NCBI GenBank assembly: GCA_947623455.1
Contig: OX392541.1
Coordinates: 11,722,719 to 11,786,718, forward strand
DNA length: 64,000 bases
Origin: Mimachlamys varia
Taxonomy: Eukaryota; Mollusca; Bivalvia; Pectinida; Pectinidae
Direction of reading: 5' to 3'
A model generated the notes under the pieces. It worked only from the letters and a program-made list of their open reading frames with translations, was not told where the DNA came from and did not search any database. This document shows positions 54,891 to 64,000 of the stretch, piece by piece (the first letter of the stretch is position 1; each line of letters opens with the position of its first letter). The position numbers and the translations under genes are program-made.

Positions 54891-57553
54891 AAAACTTTAT
54901 AATACTTTTACGATAAAGCTACCCTTTTTTCCTTCTTGGTACTTTTCTAATATTGTATTTGGGAAAGAATATAATATATATATACTTTTCTGTTCTTTTT
55001 GTGTTCAGTGCTACATGTATTACTGCCTAATCGTACTTGTTAATATCTGCTGTTTTGGCGCAGCATGGTCAATAAATTAGTCAAGAAAAACAGCTCTTAA
55101 TGATGAAGTGCCTTATATTTAATATGTTTAAACAATAAACTTATCCGAAAACAACAACACGTAAAACATGCATTAACAATAAGATTACTCACACAACTAC
55201 TATACACTTCCTTCCAAAAGTTCTGATATATCTTTTCTGCAAACGCTTTGAAATTGAGCAAAACCAAATTTTGAAGTTTGTATTACTATTAATATTTTTA
55301 TGTTATAATTAACTGCTTACGATGTTTGGTTATATTTTAACTACATTCATGTATGGTTTTTGATACAATTGAAATCCTCAAAATGCAATATTTTTGCAAT
55401 TTCACGTTTTAATAGATCCAGTTCACCAAGATATTTTTTCTTATATTTTTGACAGTGGATTCCATTTAATTATGCAAATGAAAGAAAAACTATTTTTGTT
55501 CATTTTTTAACATTAAAGTATCAGAAATAGACCCCTCCCTTGACCCTCCCTGCAACTTCCAGGACTTCAGGATTGTCACTGATAAGTGGACTATCTTTAG
55601 TAAATGGCATCAGTTGTGTTCATGTTATGTTGGCTAATTGCTTAATATATACACAACGTTTGTAAGAAAACTTTTGGATGGCAGTGTATATTTACAAACT
55701 TTCCACTCACCGGATATCAAAATGCTAAAAGTTGGTAAATATGTTTGGTTACCCATTTGTGAGTTAGTCACGGACTTTTTATATTTATCCTCTTATCAAG
55801 ATGCGACGTCATCAACTTATGTGACGTCATAGCTTACGACGCTCGTTCTTCTGATGAGAAACACTAGTAAAGGGATTCGAAAGGTAAACATGTCGATCTA
55901 CTGATATACTATCTGAACGTTAAGTTTGAACATTTTTTGCGCGCTTGTTTCATAATTGTTGTCAAATAAATAAAGTCTATATATTTTAAGTTTGAAAAAT
56001 GTTCTAAAAACTATGCTTATCAAGCTCTTATACCCTCGGTAACCATATATTTTGTTTACTTTGTGATATCATGAATCCAATGGAGCACGAGGTAAGCTTC
56101 GCATTTACTAAAAACTGCCCAATTTCATTTATGATCTCATAAACTAAACTAATATACAACGTTTATCTTTATATATGCTGTACTTTTTAATGAATGGCTC
56201 ATAACTATTGCGTTCATTATAGTTCCATTGCAGCTGCGAACATACATTCCAATTCAAAAGCTTTAAACGTGATCACTTTTCAATGAATGTAACATAATGA
56301 AATTTACATAAGCCGAGGTTAACTCCGCCCATTTATTATTAATGAAGTCGCGCAATTGTGTCCCGAACTGGATAATTTGTTTATACACTAGCTAACACGA
56401 GATAAATAAATATGAGCTGTGCGGTGACATATTGAACAACATTTACTACATATAAACACATTAAATAGTATGTAATGATCATAAGTAAATAAGTCGAACC
56501 TCGTTATCTCGAACTCGTGGTCCCACCCAGACTTTACACTTAGTATTCGAACCCGCCTTAATCGAATACTCTGATAACTCGAAGTTTAAAAAAAAATTCC
56601 ATCCTCTCGCTACCTACGAGATAAAGAGATTTGACTGTACGATGATTATAAATGGTTAGTACATGCAACACCATGAAAAACATGTAAACAACTTGTTAAG
56701 AACATTGGCAACAAATAAACAACAATTTAATGCCACGGGGAGAAAATATCATGAAAAAAAATGCCCTACTATAAAGAGTATATCCTGTTAGTGGTAAACA
56801 GTCCTAATATACTAGACCTGGCCAGATATTTGTGTGATAATGCCTTTAACTTTATATTTGAATTTGCATATTTGGTCAAAAATTGGTTTTCAACTTAAAG
56901 TATCATGCAAAACAAATATTTATACATAGTCTTAAACATATCTGCTGAGTAAAAATATACAACATTCCCAGGAAAAGAACAGAAAAAGTGCGCTGCTAAA
57001 ATCACATGTAGGCAAAAGATTATTAAGAAATAGGAATTTTTTCTGCATTGTAAGCAAGGTATATAATGATTTTGACTCAGGTACATGTGTCAACTTTAAA
57101 ATGCTATTTCTGGCATTGTTCAGTTTATATACCATATATATATATATAAAGGGGAAAAGAAGATATTTTTGTTTGTTAAAACAGCGATATTTCGTTAATG
57201 CTTATTTTTATTATCATATAAAGCTTACAAAGGATAAATAACTTCGCTCTGCTTGATTATAGATATTGTTAAGTTGTCTTTGAAGTATTATTTAAGATAA
57301 TTGCCGAAAGTTTACTCTTAACTAAAATGTCGATACAGCTTGAGCTCATGTTCGTAGTTTTGCAGAGGTATGCAAAAGTGTATGAAGTTTCGTAAATAAA
57401 ACACGTACTGCAAACAAAACATGAAGAAAAACAATGAACATTGATAATTTACTAATACATCATAATTTGACATTAGCTGAAACGATGTGATGCTGTGATG
57501 CTTATGTATGAACGAAGTCTATTTTCTTCCAAATCTAAATAAGTATGGATATT

Positions 57554-60500
57554 TCATGTTGTTGGTCCTTCCGTTTCCGCCCTGCTGGCTATATCGGTAG
57601 ATGGAATTGTGGGATAGCTGCTCACAGAGTCGCTTCTGTCCGACGGAGATACATGACGTTTGGAAAAGCCGAAACAATTGAAACAACAGCCAGTTTCTTC
57701 TTCGTCGGGTTCCAATTCATCTATGTGCGTGCGGAACCTGGGAGACGTGTTGTTTGTCGCAAGTGGTCTAAGAGTAGAGTTGGTTGACGTCATAGCTGTT
57801 TCCAAGTGGAAGAGCGTTGACGCCGGGACAGATTTAAGAGTTGCGCCAATATCTACTCTGGGATTGTATGGTTTGATATCAACCTTGTTCCGTAGGGGAA
57901 AGTATTGAAGATATACATCTGGAAAAGGTAGATTAAGATAGCTTTAAAGGTGTATGGAACACTTTTAAAATCTATTTAATACAGCAAATTTTGTTTCAAA
58001 TGTTCATCTAGATTATCGATGCAACGAAATTACGCTGCCGTCAATATTATCTACTAATTGCCTGAAAACCGAACAATTTTTTTTATTTACGTTTCAAAGT
58101 AATATAGCAGATTACCTATATAAAGGACTAAATTGTTTCTATGCAATATCAATGACTTCTGTAAAATTTGTTCCTATGGTTTAGAAAGTCAGTGGTTATG
58201 TTTTCTTATAATGACTTTTCCTTTTTGAGAGATATGTGCGGAAAGTAATCATATTGCATACAGTGTTTGAAATGGAAAACGCTTGCAGCATAATAATTAA
58301 TAAATAAGGTATTATGTTGTTTCTTGATAATGTTTTAAATCATTTTTGTATCATTATATTATATTGTAATTCTGCGATAAAGATGTGGTTTAATTGAAAA
58401 CAAACTGTGTGTACAACCACTAAAATCTTATCTATCATTATGGTTAGCCTTTTGCGTTTGTTTTCAATGAAACATGGGATGGCGCCAAATTAATATTAAA
58501 TTGACTACATTTTATTATCCTATCTATATTTCTGCCTACATTAAGAAGTGAATGTTTTGAGACTTTTGTATTTATTAATTTATTTTCCCAACTCTGTATT
58601 ACAAAAAAATGAATCCTACTAAAACTGGAAAGTTATCGTAAAACAAGCAATAACATTCGACTTACTTTTGAACAAAAGGCATTCAAATCCAGTCCCGAAT
58701 CGTCCGCCAGATTTCGCCCGAAGTTTGAACACAGCTAGGTGATCATCCGTGTCATCGTCAGTCTAACAAAAGGAGATACGTGTAAAGTTGTCAATATCAA
58801 GAAAAGTACATTCTTACGGTCAAACGAGAATAATATATTTCTGATATATGTTCATATATATGTTAGAAACGCCAGGAGTAAAAACCCGGTAGAATTACCT
58901 TCGATAGTTTATCTATTGTTTGTAAGTTATTTGTTGTGAAATTGATTGGTCTACCAAGCGGAGTTATTTTTATACAATCAATTTCATATCTTACACACAA
59001 AAAATTAATAACCTTTTAATAAGACAAGCTGTATTAGTATCATAGAATGATGAATGCAGTTTTCATTTATATTGGCTTTAGACCCGACTAATCTAACTCT
59101 TCTACAAAATCTTCGAAAGTCGAATTAATCTATTCTGATACAAAATTTTAGGTGCACTTATCTATGGAAATCGAACAAAAATATCTGGCAGATCAAACAA
59201 ATATCTTGTGTTCGCCATGACTGAAAATAAATTGTCGTACAGAACCTCTATAGATGACAACTAAAGCAAACAATTCGCATTTGATTAAATTCAACCCGAG
59301 TGACACTAGAAATAATATAGTCAGCCATGGATAAATAGAGGTTGTTGTTGGATATAGAATTAATTTTACTGGAGGTAATTACCTTTTAAAAGTTACAAAA
59401 GACACGAGCTTTAGCTTAAGCCCGTGTCTTTTGTAACTTTTAAAAAGTAATTAACGAGAGTGAAATAAATTCCATATCCAATAACCACGAGTCGTGTGAC
59501 CTGTTTCTACCACAATACTATTGAGTCGGTAGTGGCAGTGTTGTTTTCTGGAGTGAATCGCGGACTATTTGCGCGAAAACACATCTCGTATATAATCCCG
59601 ATAAGTTGTGACGACGTCAACAATCGATGACGTCGTCAACAATCCACATTTCCGGTCAAAGTTCAACTTCTCAACCAATCAAAAGTCTGGAAGGTCACAT
59701 ACCACTAGTGGTATATAACATATATTTATTCAACAGTCAACACGTTTATTCAATGCTCTGAGGGTGGAATAATACGGGTATTTTGGAAGAGATATAAATT
59801 TATAAAAAGTCATTTCGTACCAGTTCCATGCCAAGTTTCCCATCACTTCCTACCGATGTTTTAACGTAGAAGGATTTCCAACGAATCTTGCAGCAAATCA
59901 CGACTTTGGGAACTCGGAAGGCTTTGGAGTATGCTGCTTCCATAGGCTCCAAATGGAATGCAACTGCAAATAAAAATTTAAGTTGAAAATTGACTGTAAA
60001 ACTCTAAATGAACTTGACGTCATAAAAAAAGGATTTGCTGTCTTGACATATATATTTATCATAACAAATTGACCTTCATGCCAAACGAAGTATATTTCCG
60101 TGTACAGCGACCATGAAAGTTACTCCTATTTTGGAACCATGTGATTTATGTTCCGAGTGTTTGCGTCATCACTCGTTTGATATTACAAAACTACAAAACA
60201 TTCGGCTATTTTGGCATTAAGGATCTAAATACAATTCACCAGATAAAATATTAAAGAAGGACTGTCCTTAAGATTAATTGTATATATATATATATGTAAA
60301 AACAGAGGAATATATTTCCACTCTTCTCATTAGGGAACGTCCTTCTTTTGATGTGTTTTTAGGTATTTGTTGTAACTACTTTTCATTGACATAATACATT
60401 ATGTTATATCACTACATTTATACCAGTAAAATATAAAAAAAATCTATGTTCATTTGTTCTTTATCATAAGTCAGCCTTGAAAGTGGTTCATAACTAATAA

Positions 60501-63500
60501 AAAATTTTTTTAAAAATAACAATAAGCAATAATTAACTTTTTGGAATTAAAACATCAGGTATTCTAACTACAGATATCAAGTGTTGTGGTGAGCTTGACT
60601 GTACGTCCAGTTTGAGTCCTAAAAAATCAGAGAATACCAAAGCATCGACAAAACCATAATCCGAACTCAAAATCGATTAAACAAAATATGAACAACGAAA
60701 GAATTACATGGAGACCCTAGTAAAAGTACAAGAGAATAAGACCAGGTGTTCCGGAAGAGTAAGCGTCTTCTGCTTCATCGACGACACCCGCCATGTAAAT
60801 CTTTGTCACATCCATGTAAACATCAAGTTCTCAAAATGAGAACCGAGTATCATTGTCAATCACAACAAGTGAACACACTAATGAGCATACTCAAAAACGT
60901 CCATCTTCATATCACACAAAGATACAGAATATTTCTCAATAAGACCAAAATGGCAACATATATTAATAAATGTCAACTGAAGAAACTAAAACGACGGACA
61001 GAATTTTATGTTTCTGAAAAATCAGCTTGGTACATCCTTTAATTTAATTTTGGTACATTCTTTAATTTTATTTAAATGTTGTGGTATCACACGCTAAGCT
61101 TGTAAAATAAATGCATTAACTTACAGTCAGCCATGTTATCTGGGCCCAAATAGTCTCCTACGATGACATCATCCCGGACCGTCAGGTATTTTTCATTGCT
61201 TGTTCGAATGAACACCTGTCGTCTAACTCCAGACTTCGCTCTCACCCATTGCACTTTCCGCGTCTGATGCCGAGGTTGCTGACTTTGTCGTCGCGGGAAT
61301 CTGACACGTACCCCTCGATTACGTTCATTTGTTCTTATGGACAGCATGTTTGTATCGATGATCACCTCCACGCCAAGTTCCTCTGTTTCGCCTGCTGCTC
61401 CATTTTCCGGATATTCTGTCCGTTTTATCGTCTACAATTATAACACACAAAACAATGTTAAGGCCCAATATACGTTACTTCAGGAAAATGTTCGTGATTA
61501 TGAAAAATCCTTAAAAAAAATCAAGTTGATAACCATGCATAAAATTCTTGGCGGAAAAAATTCAAAGAATTTTAAATAGTTCAGGTGATGCCAACTCAAC
61601 AACAAGCCGAAGTTCAAAATGGACGTGTGTTTACAAAAACCGAGTTTCAACTGCTGCTGTACCGGTAACCTCGTAAGAATTCATCTTGAATATTGTTCAT
61701 ATCAGGTAAAATGAACAAAATCTATAAATATAATAAGTTATTAGGCTTGATTTTCGCTTCATGTTTTGCTGAAAGTTACGTATACTGGGCTATTAAATAT
61801 ACAATCTAATATAAATGTAGATCCTTATCTTCACTCCGTTATATAAGGTTCTGACAACATCCCGTTCCGTTCAGTTATGTCATACGGCCATGTCATAAAT
61901 ATGGTATCACACCCGTGTAATAACACTATTGTGACGTCATAAACAAATGACGTCTTTATGACATCATATGATTGTCTCGGTAGTGAAAGTCGTACCGTCA
62001 AAGAAGAAATTTGCCTTTCTTTTAGAGAATGATTTTGAGAGTTTTGGTTTATTTTCTCATAAATATAAGTTATGTGATAAATAGAAACTTACACTCGTGT
62101 CAATGTAATATGGAATTTATTAAACTCGTTAAATAATTCAATATGTCACTCGCCTAAAGGCTCGTGACATATTGAATTATTGAACTCGTTTAATAAATTT
62201 CATATTACATCGACACTCGTGTAAGATCCTCTGTTTATGTTACCCCCGTTTCTATATAAATTGTTGACGTTATTTACAAACATAAACAGACAAAACTTCA
62301 TTGTTAATCGGCTTTGATCTAGTAGAGCCCACACTGGCATTCGTATCTGTTTCATATTGCAATCAAAATATTTCTTACCACATATTTTATTCGTTGTCCA
62401 TCGGTGTCCGCTTCAAACGAGAAAAGTTGTTGTATGTTTTCAACGGTGAAATCGTTAATGAGCTCACTGTCTAACGCAACGAGTTCATCGCCAGTTCTAA
62501 AACAGCACAACCAAACCTTTGTTATTTGATACACAAAGAATACATAAGCGGTAAATACCCAGGTAGAATTTGATCGGACGACATAAGATAGGTATCAAGT
62601 TATATACCTGGTGTAGAACACTATACAAACCATTTCAACCATAGCCAGAACACACACATACACAACAAAGGAATGAATCTTATGTATGGTTAGTATCAAA
62701 TGGGCTTTAAACCATACACATATAATATTGACAATATGTCATCAAGCTGTTAATGCTTAGCATGACTAGGTCTTCTTGCACCCGCTTGTGCTGTCAATAT
62801 GTAGATAGATTTAAACGTGATATCCATACACATGTATATATCATTATAGTACATCCGGTTACAAGTAAACGTCTACCTTAGTACAAACACACAGAGAGAA
62901 TAAGATGCTCTTCATTATTTATGCTACTTAAGGACATAATATAACTTTCTTCGCGTGTTTTTGAAGTGTGCTGAATAAGAAGGCTTTTTCTTGTGTTGTG
63001 AAAATTCGAAATTAAATAATAGGAGGAGTTTTCCTTTTCCAACTAGATGCAGTGTTGACAAAATGGCCGACATAGTGGATTTTAATATGGAGATTTACAT
63101 TGTGTCATGCATCACACTTTTGGTATGTTTTTTTTGGCAATCATATTTACGTTTGCAAACTAGATAATGGTATAATGCTTCAAAAGAACAAAATAAACTT
63201 TCTAACATGTATTGCATCAGAAAATTTATAAAACATTATTTCTGCTATATTTGGAAACGATGTCCATTACGATCACACACTCTACGTAAAAAACTTTGTT
63301 ATTCAATAGATCAAACCATAGAAAAAATTCTAACACCGATGATTTGTTGCAATGTTTACTCGAAAAGATGGAGTATTCTAAATTATAAAATACGACATCC
63401 AGATATTGACAAAACATTGTATTTAGGACTCATTCTTAACTATTATCAAAACGTTTGATATATATTCTATTCCGAAATACATGGTTTGCCTATTCATTTC

Positions 63501-64000
63501 ATGTACCTGATGTATATTGTCATCCGTTTCCTTGACGCCCGGGCCCGTATTCATTAAACAGTTCGCATGCTTCAATACGCATGGATGGATTTGTGTTTAA
63601 ATCTGATGTCTTGTTCCGTTTAGGAATTCATTATAAAATTCATGTTGTCAATGATCAGGAAATGCGACTTTCAGTGCTTACATGTGACTGGTCTAAAAAA
63701 AGGTGCAGCACATGTGTGTATTACGTTATCTTTGATCAAGTACAAGAAAGTAAATCTTACACAAAATCCATGCCTGTGCATTTGAACAGTTTAATGAATT
63801 CTGGTTCTAGGCGCATGGTGCTTTATCACAAAGCGGTAGTATTGAAAAGAAAATTTTATCTCGAAACCATAAAAAATTGTTCAGCAGTAATATGATAAGA
63901 TGTATTGTTTACCTGAATACGGACGGCTGTTTGGTGTGGACTTCATGTATGTAAATTTTCCCATCTTTGTCCTGTGGGTTTATTTTCACCGTCATGTACG
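57554..64000 (-). CDS. PDZ-like plus beta-trefoil protein, C-terminal 371 aa (continues past window)
   Basis: Six exons on the minus strand: 63913-64000 (cut by the edge), 62379-62496, 61125-61431, 59821-59963, 58666-58762, 57554-57918. All joins are GT-AG and phases agree. The first ~70 visible residues (KIYIHEVHTKQ, FRTGDELVALDSELINDF) look like a PDZ domain with its GDELVALD turn. After a basic linker (about 95-125) come three similar segments, starting RQVFIRTSNEKYLTV, KVVICCKIRWKSFYVKT and GFECLLFKNVYLQYF and ending FHLEP, FKLRA and FHLET. This threefold pattern is what a beta-trefoil (FGF/IL-1-like fold) shows; FECLLFKNVYL recalls the IL-1 FES..P.WYL region. The tail has an acidic ELEPDEEE, a GCCFNCFGF cluster and a Ser-rich end. 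I do not recognise the gene by name; the coding call is firm, the fold is inferred. No signal peptide is visible, but the N terminus is missing. Confidence 0.85.
59340..59489. mobile_element. Palindromic foldback element, ~150 bp
   Basis: Arms TTTTAAAAGTTACAAAAGAC and GTCTTTTGTAACTTTTAAAA are exact inverses. Outer arms GTTGGATATAGAATT and AATTCCATATCCAATAAC match less well. It lies in an intron of the trefoil gene. Confidence 0.88.
60625..60970 (+). repeat. Dispersed repeat family A, copy 12 (full length)
   Basis: Near-consensus copy from AGAGAATACCAAAGCATCG through CCAGGTGTTCCGGAAGAGTA to TATTTCTCAATAAGACC, in an intron of the trefoil gene. Confidence 0.9.
61462..61792. mobile_element. TTAA-flanked MITE (piggyBac-like ends), copy 2
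   Basis: The ends GGCCCAATATACGTTACTT and AAAGTTACGTATACTGGGC sit between two TTAA sites (61458-61461, 61793-61796). Internal blocks such as GATAACCATGCATAAA and TAATAAGTTATTAGGCTTGA match the copy at 38662 in reverse. It lies in an intron of the trefoil gene. Confidence 0.85.
62088..62226. mobile_element. Palindromic foldback element, ~139 bp
   Basis: Arms with ACACTCGTGT, ATGTAATATGGAATTTATTA and ATAATTCAATATGTCAC are mirrored around a short centre CTCGCCTAAAGGCTCG. It lies in an intron of the trefoil gene. Confidence 0.88.

Larger units (their letters stand above)
50046..57553. other. Intergenic region, no gene seen
   Basis: Convergent space between the acetyltransferase gene and the beta-trefoil gene. 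It holds a worn SINE at about 50505-50680, a MITE at 51605-51843, two hammerhead repeats, a truncated family A copy and a palindrome at 53040. At 56490-56640 a segment starting TCGAACCTCGTTATCTCGAA looks like a MITE fragment. AATAAA on the minus strand at 57207-57212 may end the trefoil gene's transcript. The stretches 53090-54640 and 54910-56480 show nothing recognisable. Confidence 0.6.
57919..63912 (-). other. Introns of the beta-trefoil gene
   Basis: Intron spans are 57919-58665, 58763-59820, 59964-61124, 61432-62378 and 62497-63912. They hold two palindromic elements (59340-59489, 62088-62226), family A copy 12, a TTAA-flanked MITE and a MITE end at about 63542. The 104-codon plus-strand frame at 63581-63895 contains a family B-like fragment (GTGCAGCACATGTGTGTATT) and is not supported as a gene. 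Confidence 0.8.

Noticed and set aside
55850..55905. CTGATGAGAAACAC...GAAAGG as another hammerhead ribozyme
   Set aside because: CUGAUGA and GAAA are present, but no stem II beyond three weak pairs and no matching stem I could be found.
63581..63895. 104-codon plus-strand gene inside the trefoil intron
   Set aside because: It contains a fragment resembling family B and has no domain or splice support.

Overview
The window looks like nuclear DNA of a marine mollusc, most likely a bivalve. It is AT-rich. It holds intron-split genes, very large intronless Toll-like receptor (TLR) genes with a tandem TIR tail, tRNA-derived SINEs carrying the CTCCGG/TCCGGTTTCCTCCCAC central block seen in molluscan SINEs, and dense MITE and foldback DNA. 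No bacterial-style operons, rRNA genes or CRISPR arrays are seen. The species cannot be named from the sequence alone.

Layout. At 2886-6305 (-) and 22938-26423 (+) lie two single-exon paralogous TLR genes, head to head and separated by 16.6 kb of repeat-rich DNA. Both encode a signal peptide, a multiple-cysteine-cluster LRR ectodomain, one membrane helix and two tandem TIR domains. From 32650 to 42128 (-) an eight-exon gene encodes a complete 374-aa aldo-keto reductase with the full D-Y-K-H tetrad. It starts 418 bp from, and divergent to, a five-exon gene at 42547-50045 (+) encoding a complete 164-aa GNAT enzyme of the diamine/thialysine N-acetyltransferase (SSAT) family. From 57554 to beyond the right edge (-), six visible exons encode the last 371 aa of a protein I read as PDZ-like, then a beta-trefoil (FGF/IL-1-like fold), then a Cys-rich tail. 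All exon joins were worked out by hand from GT-AG sites and reading phase; every junction keeps frame.

The rest is repeats. There is a 12-copy dispersed family; four copies of a second family carrying a type I hammerhead ribozyme; tRNA-derived SINEs; TTAA-flanked and TA-flanked MITEs; several palindromic foldback elements, one of 1,047 bp; a 1.5-kb minisatellite with a 509-bp higher-order duplication; and a 21-bp satellite.

Functionally the two TLRs form an innate-immune receptor pair. The reductase and acetyltransferase are metabolic housekeeping genes that may share a promoter. The beta-trefoil gene is the least characterised protein. The most unusual non-protein signal is the hammerhead-bearing repeat, one copy of which preserves the border of a 375-nt tandem unit, as expected for retrozyme-like elements that move through self-cleaved circular RNA.
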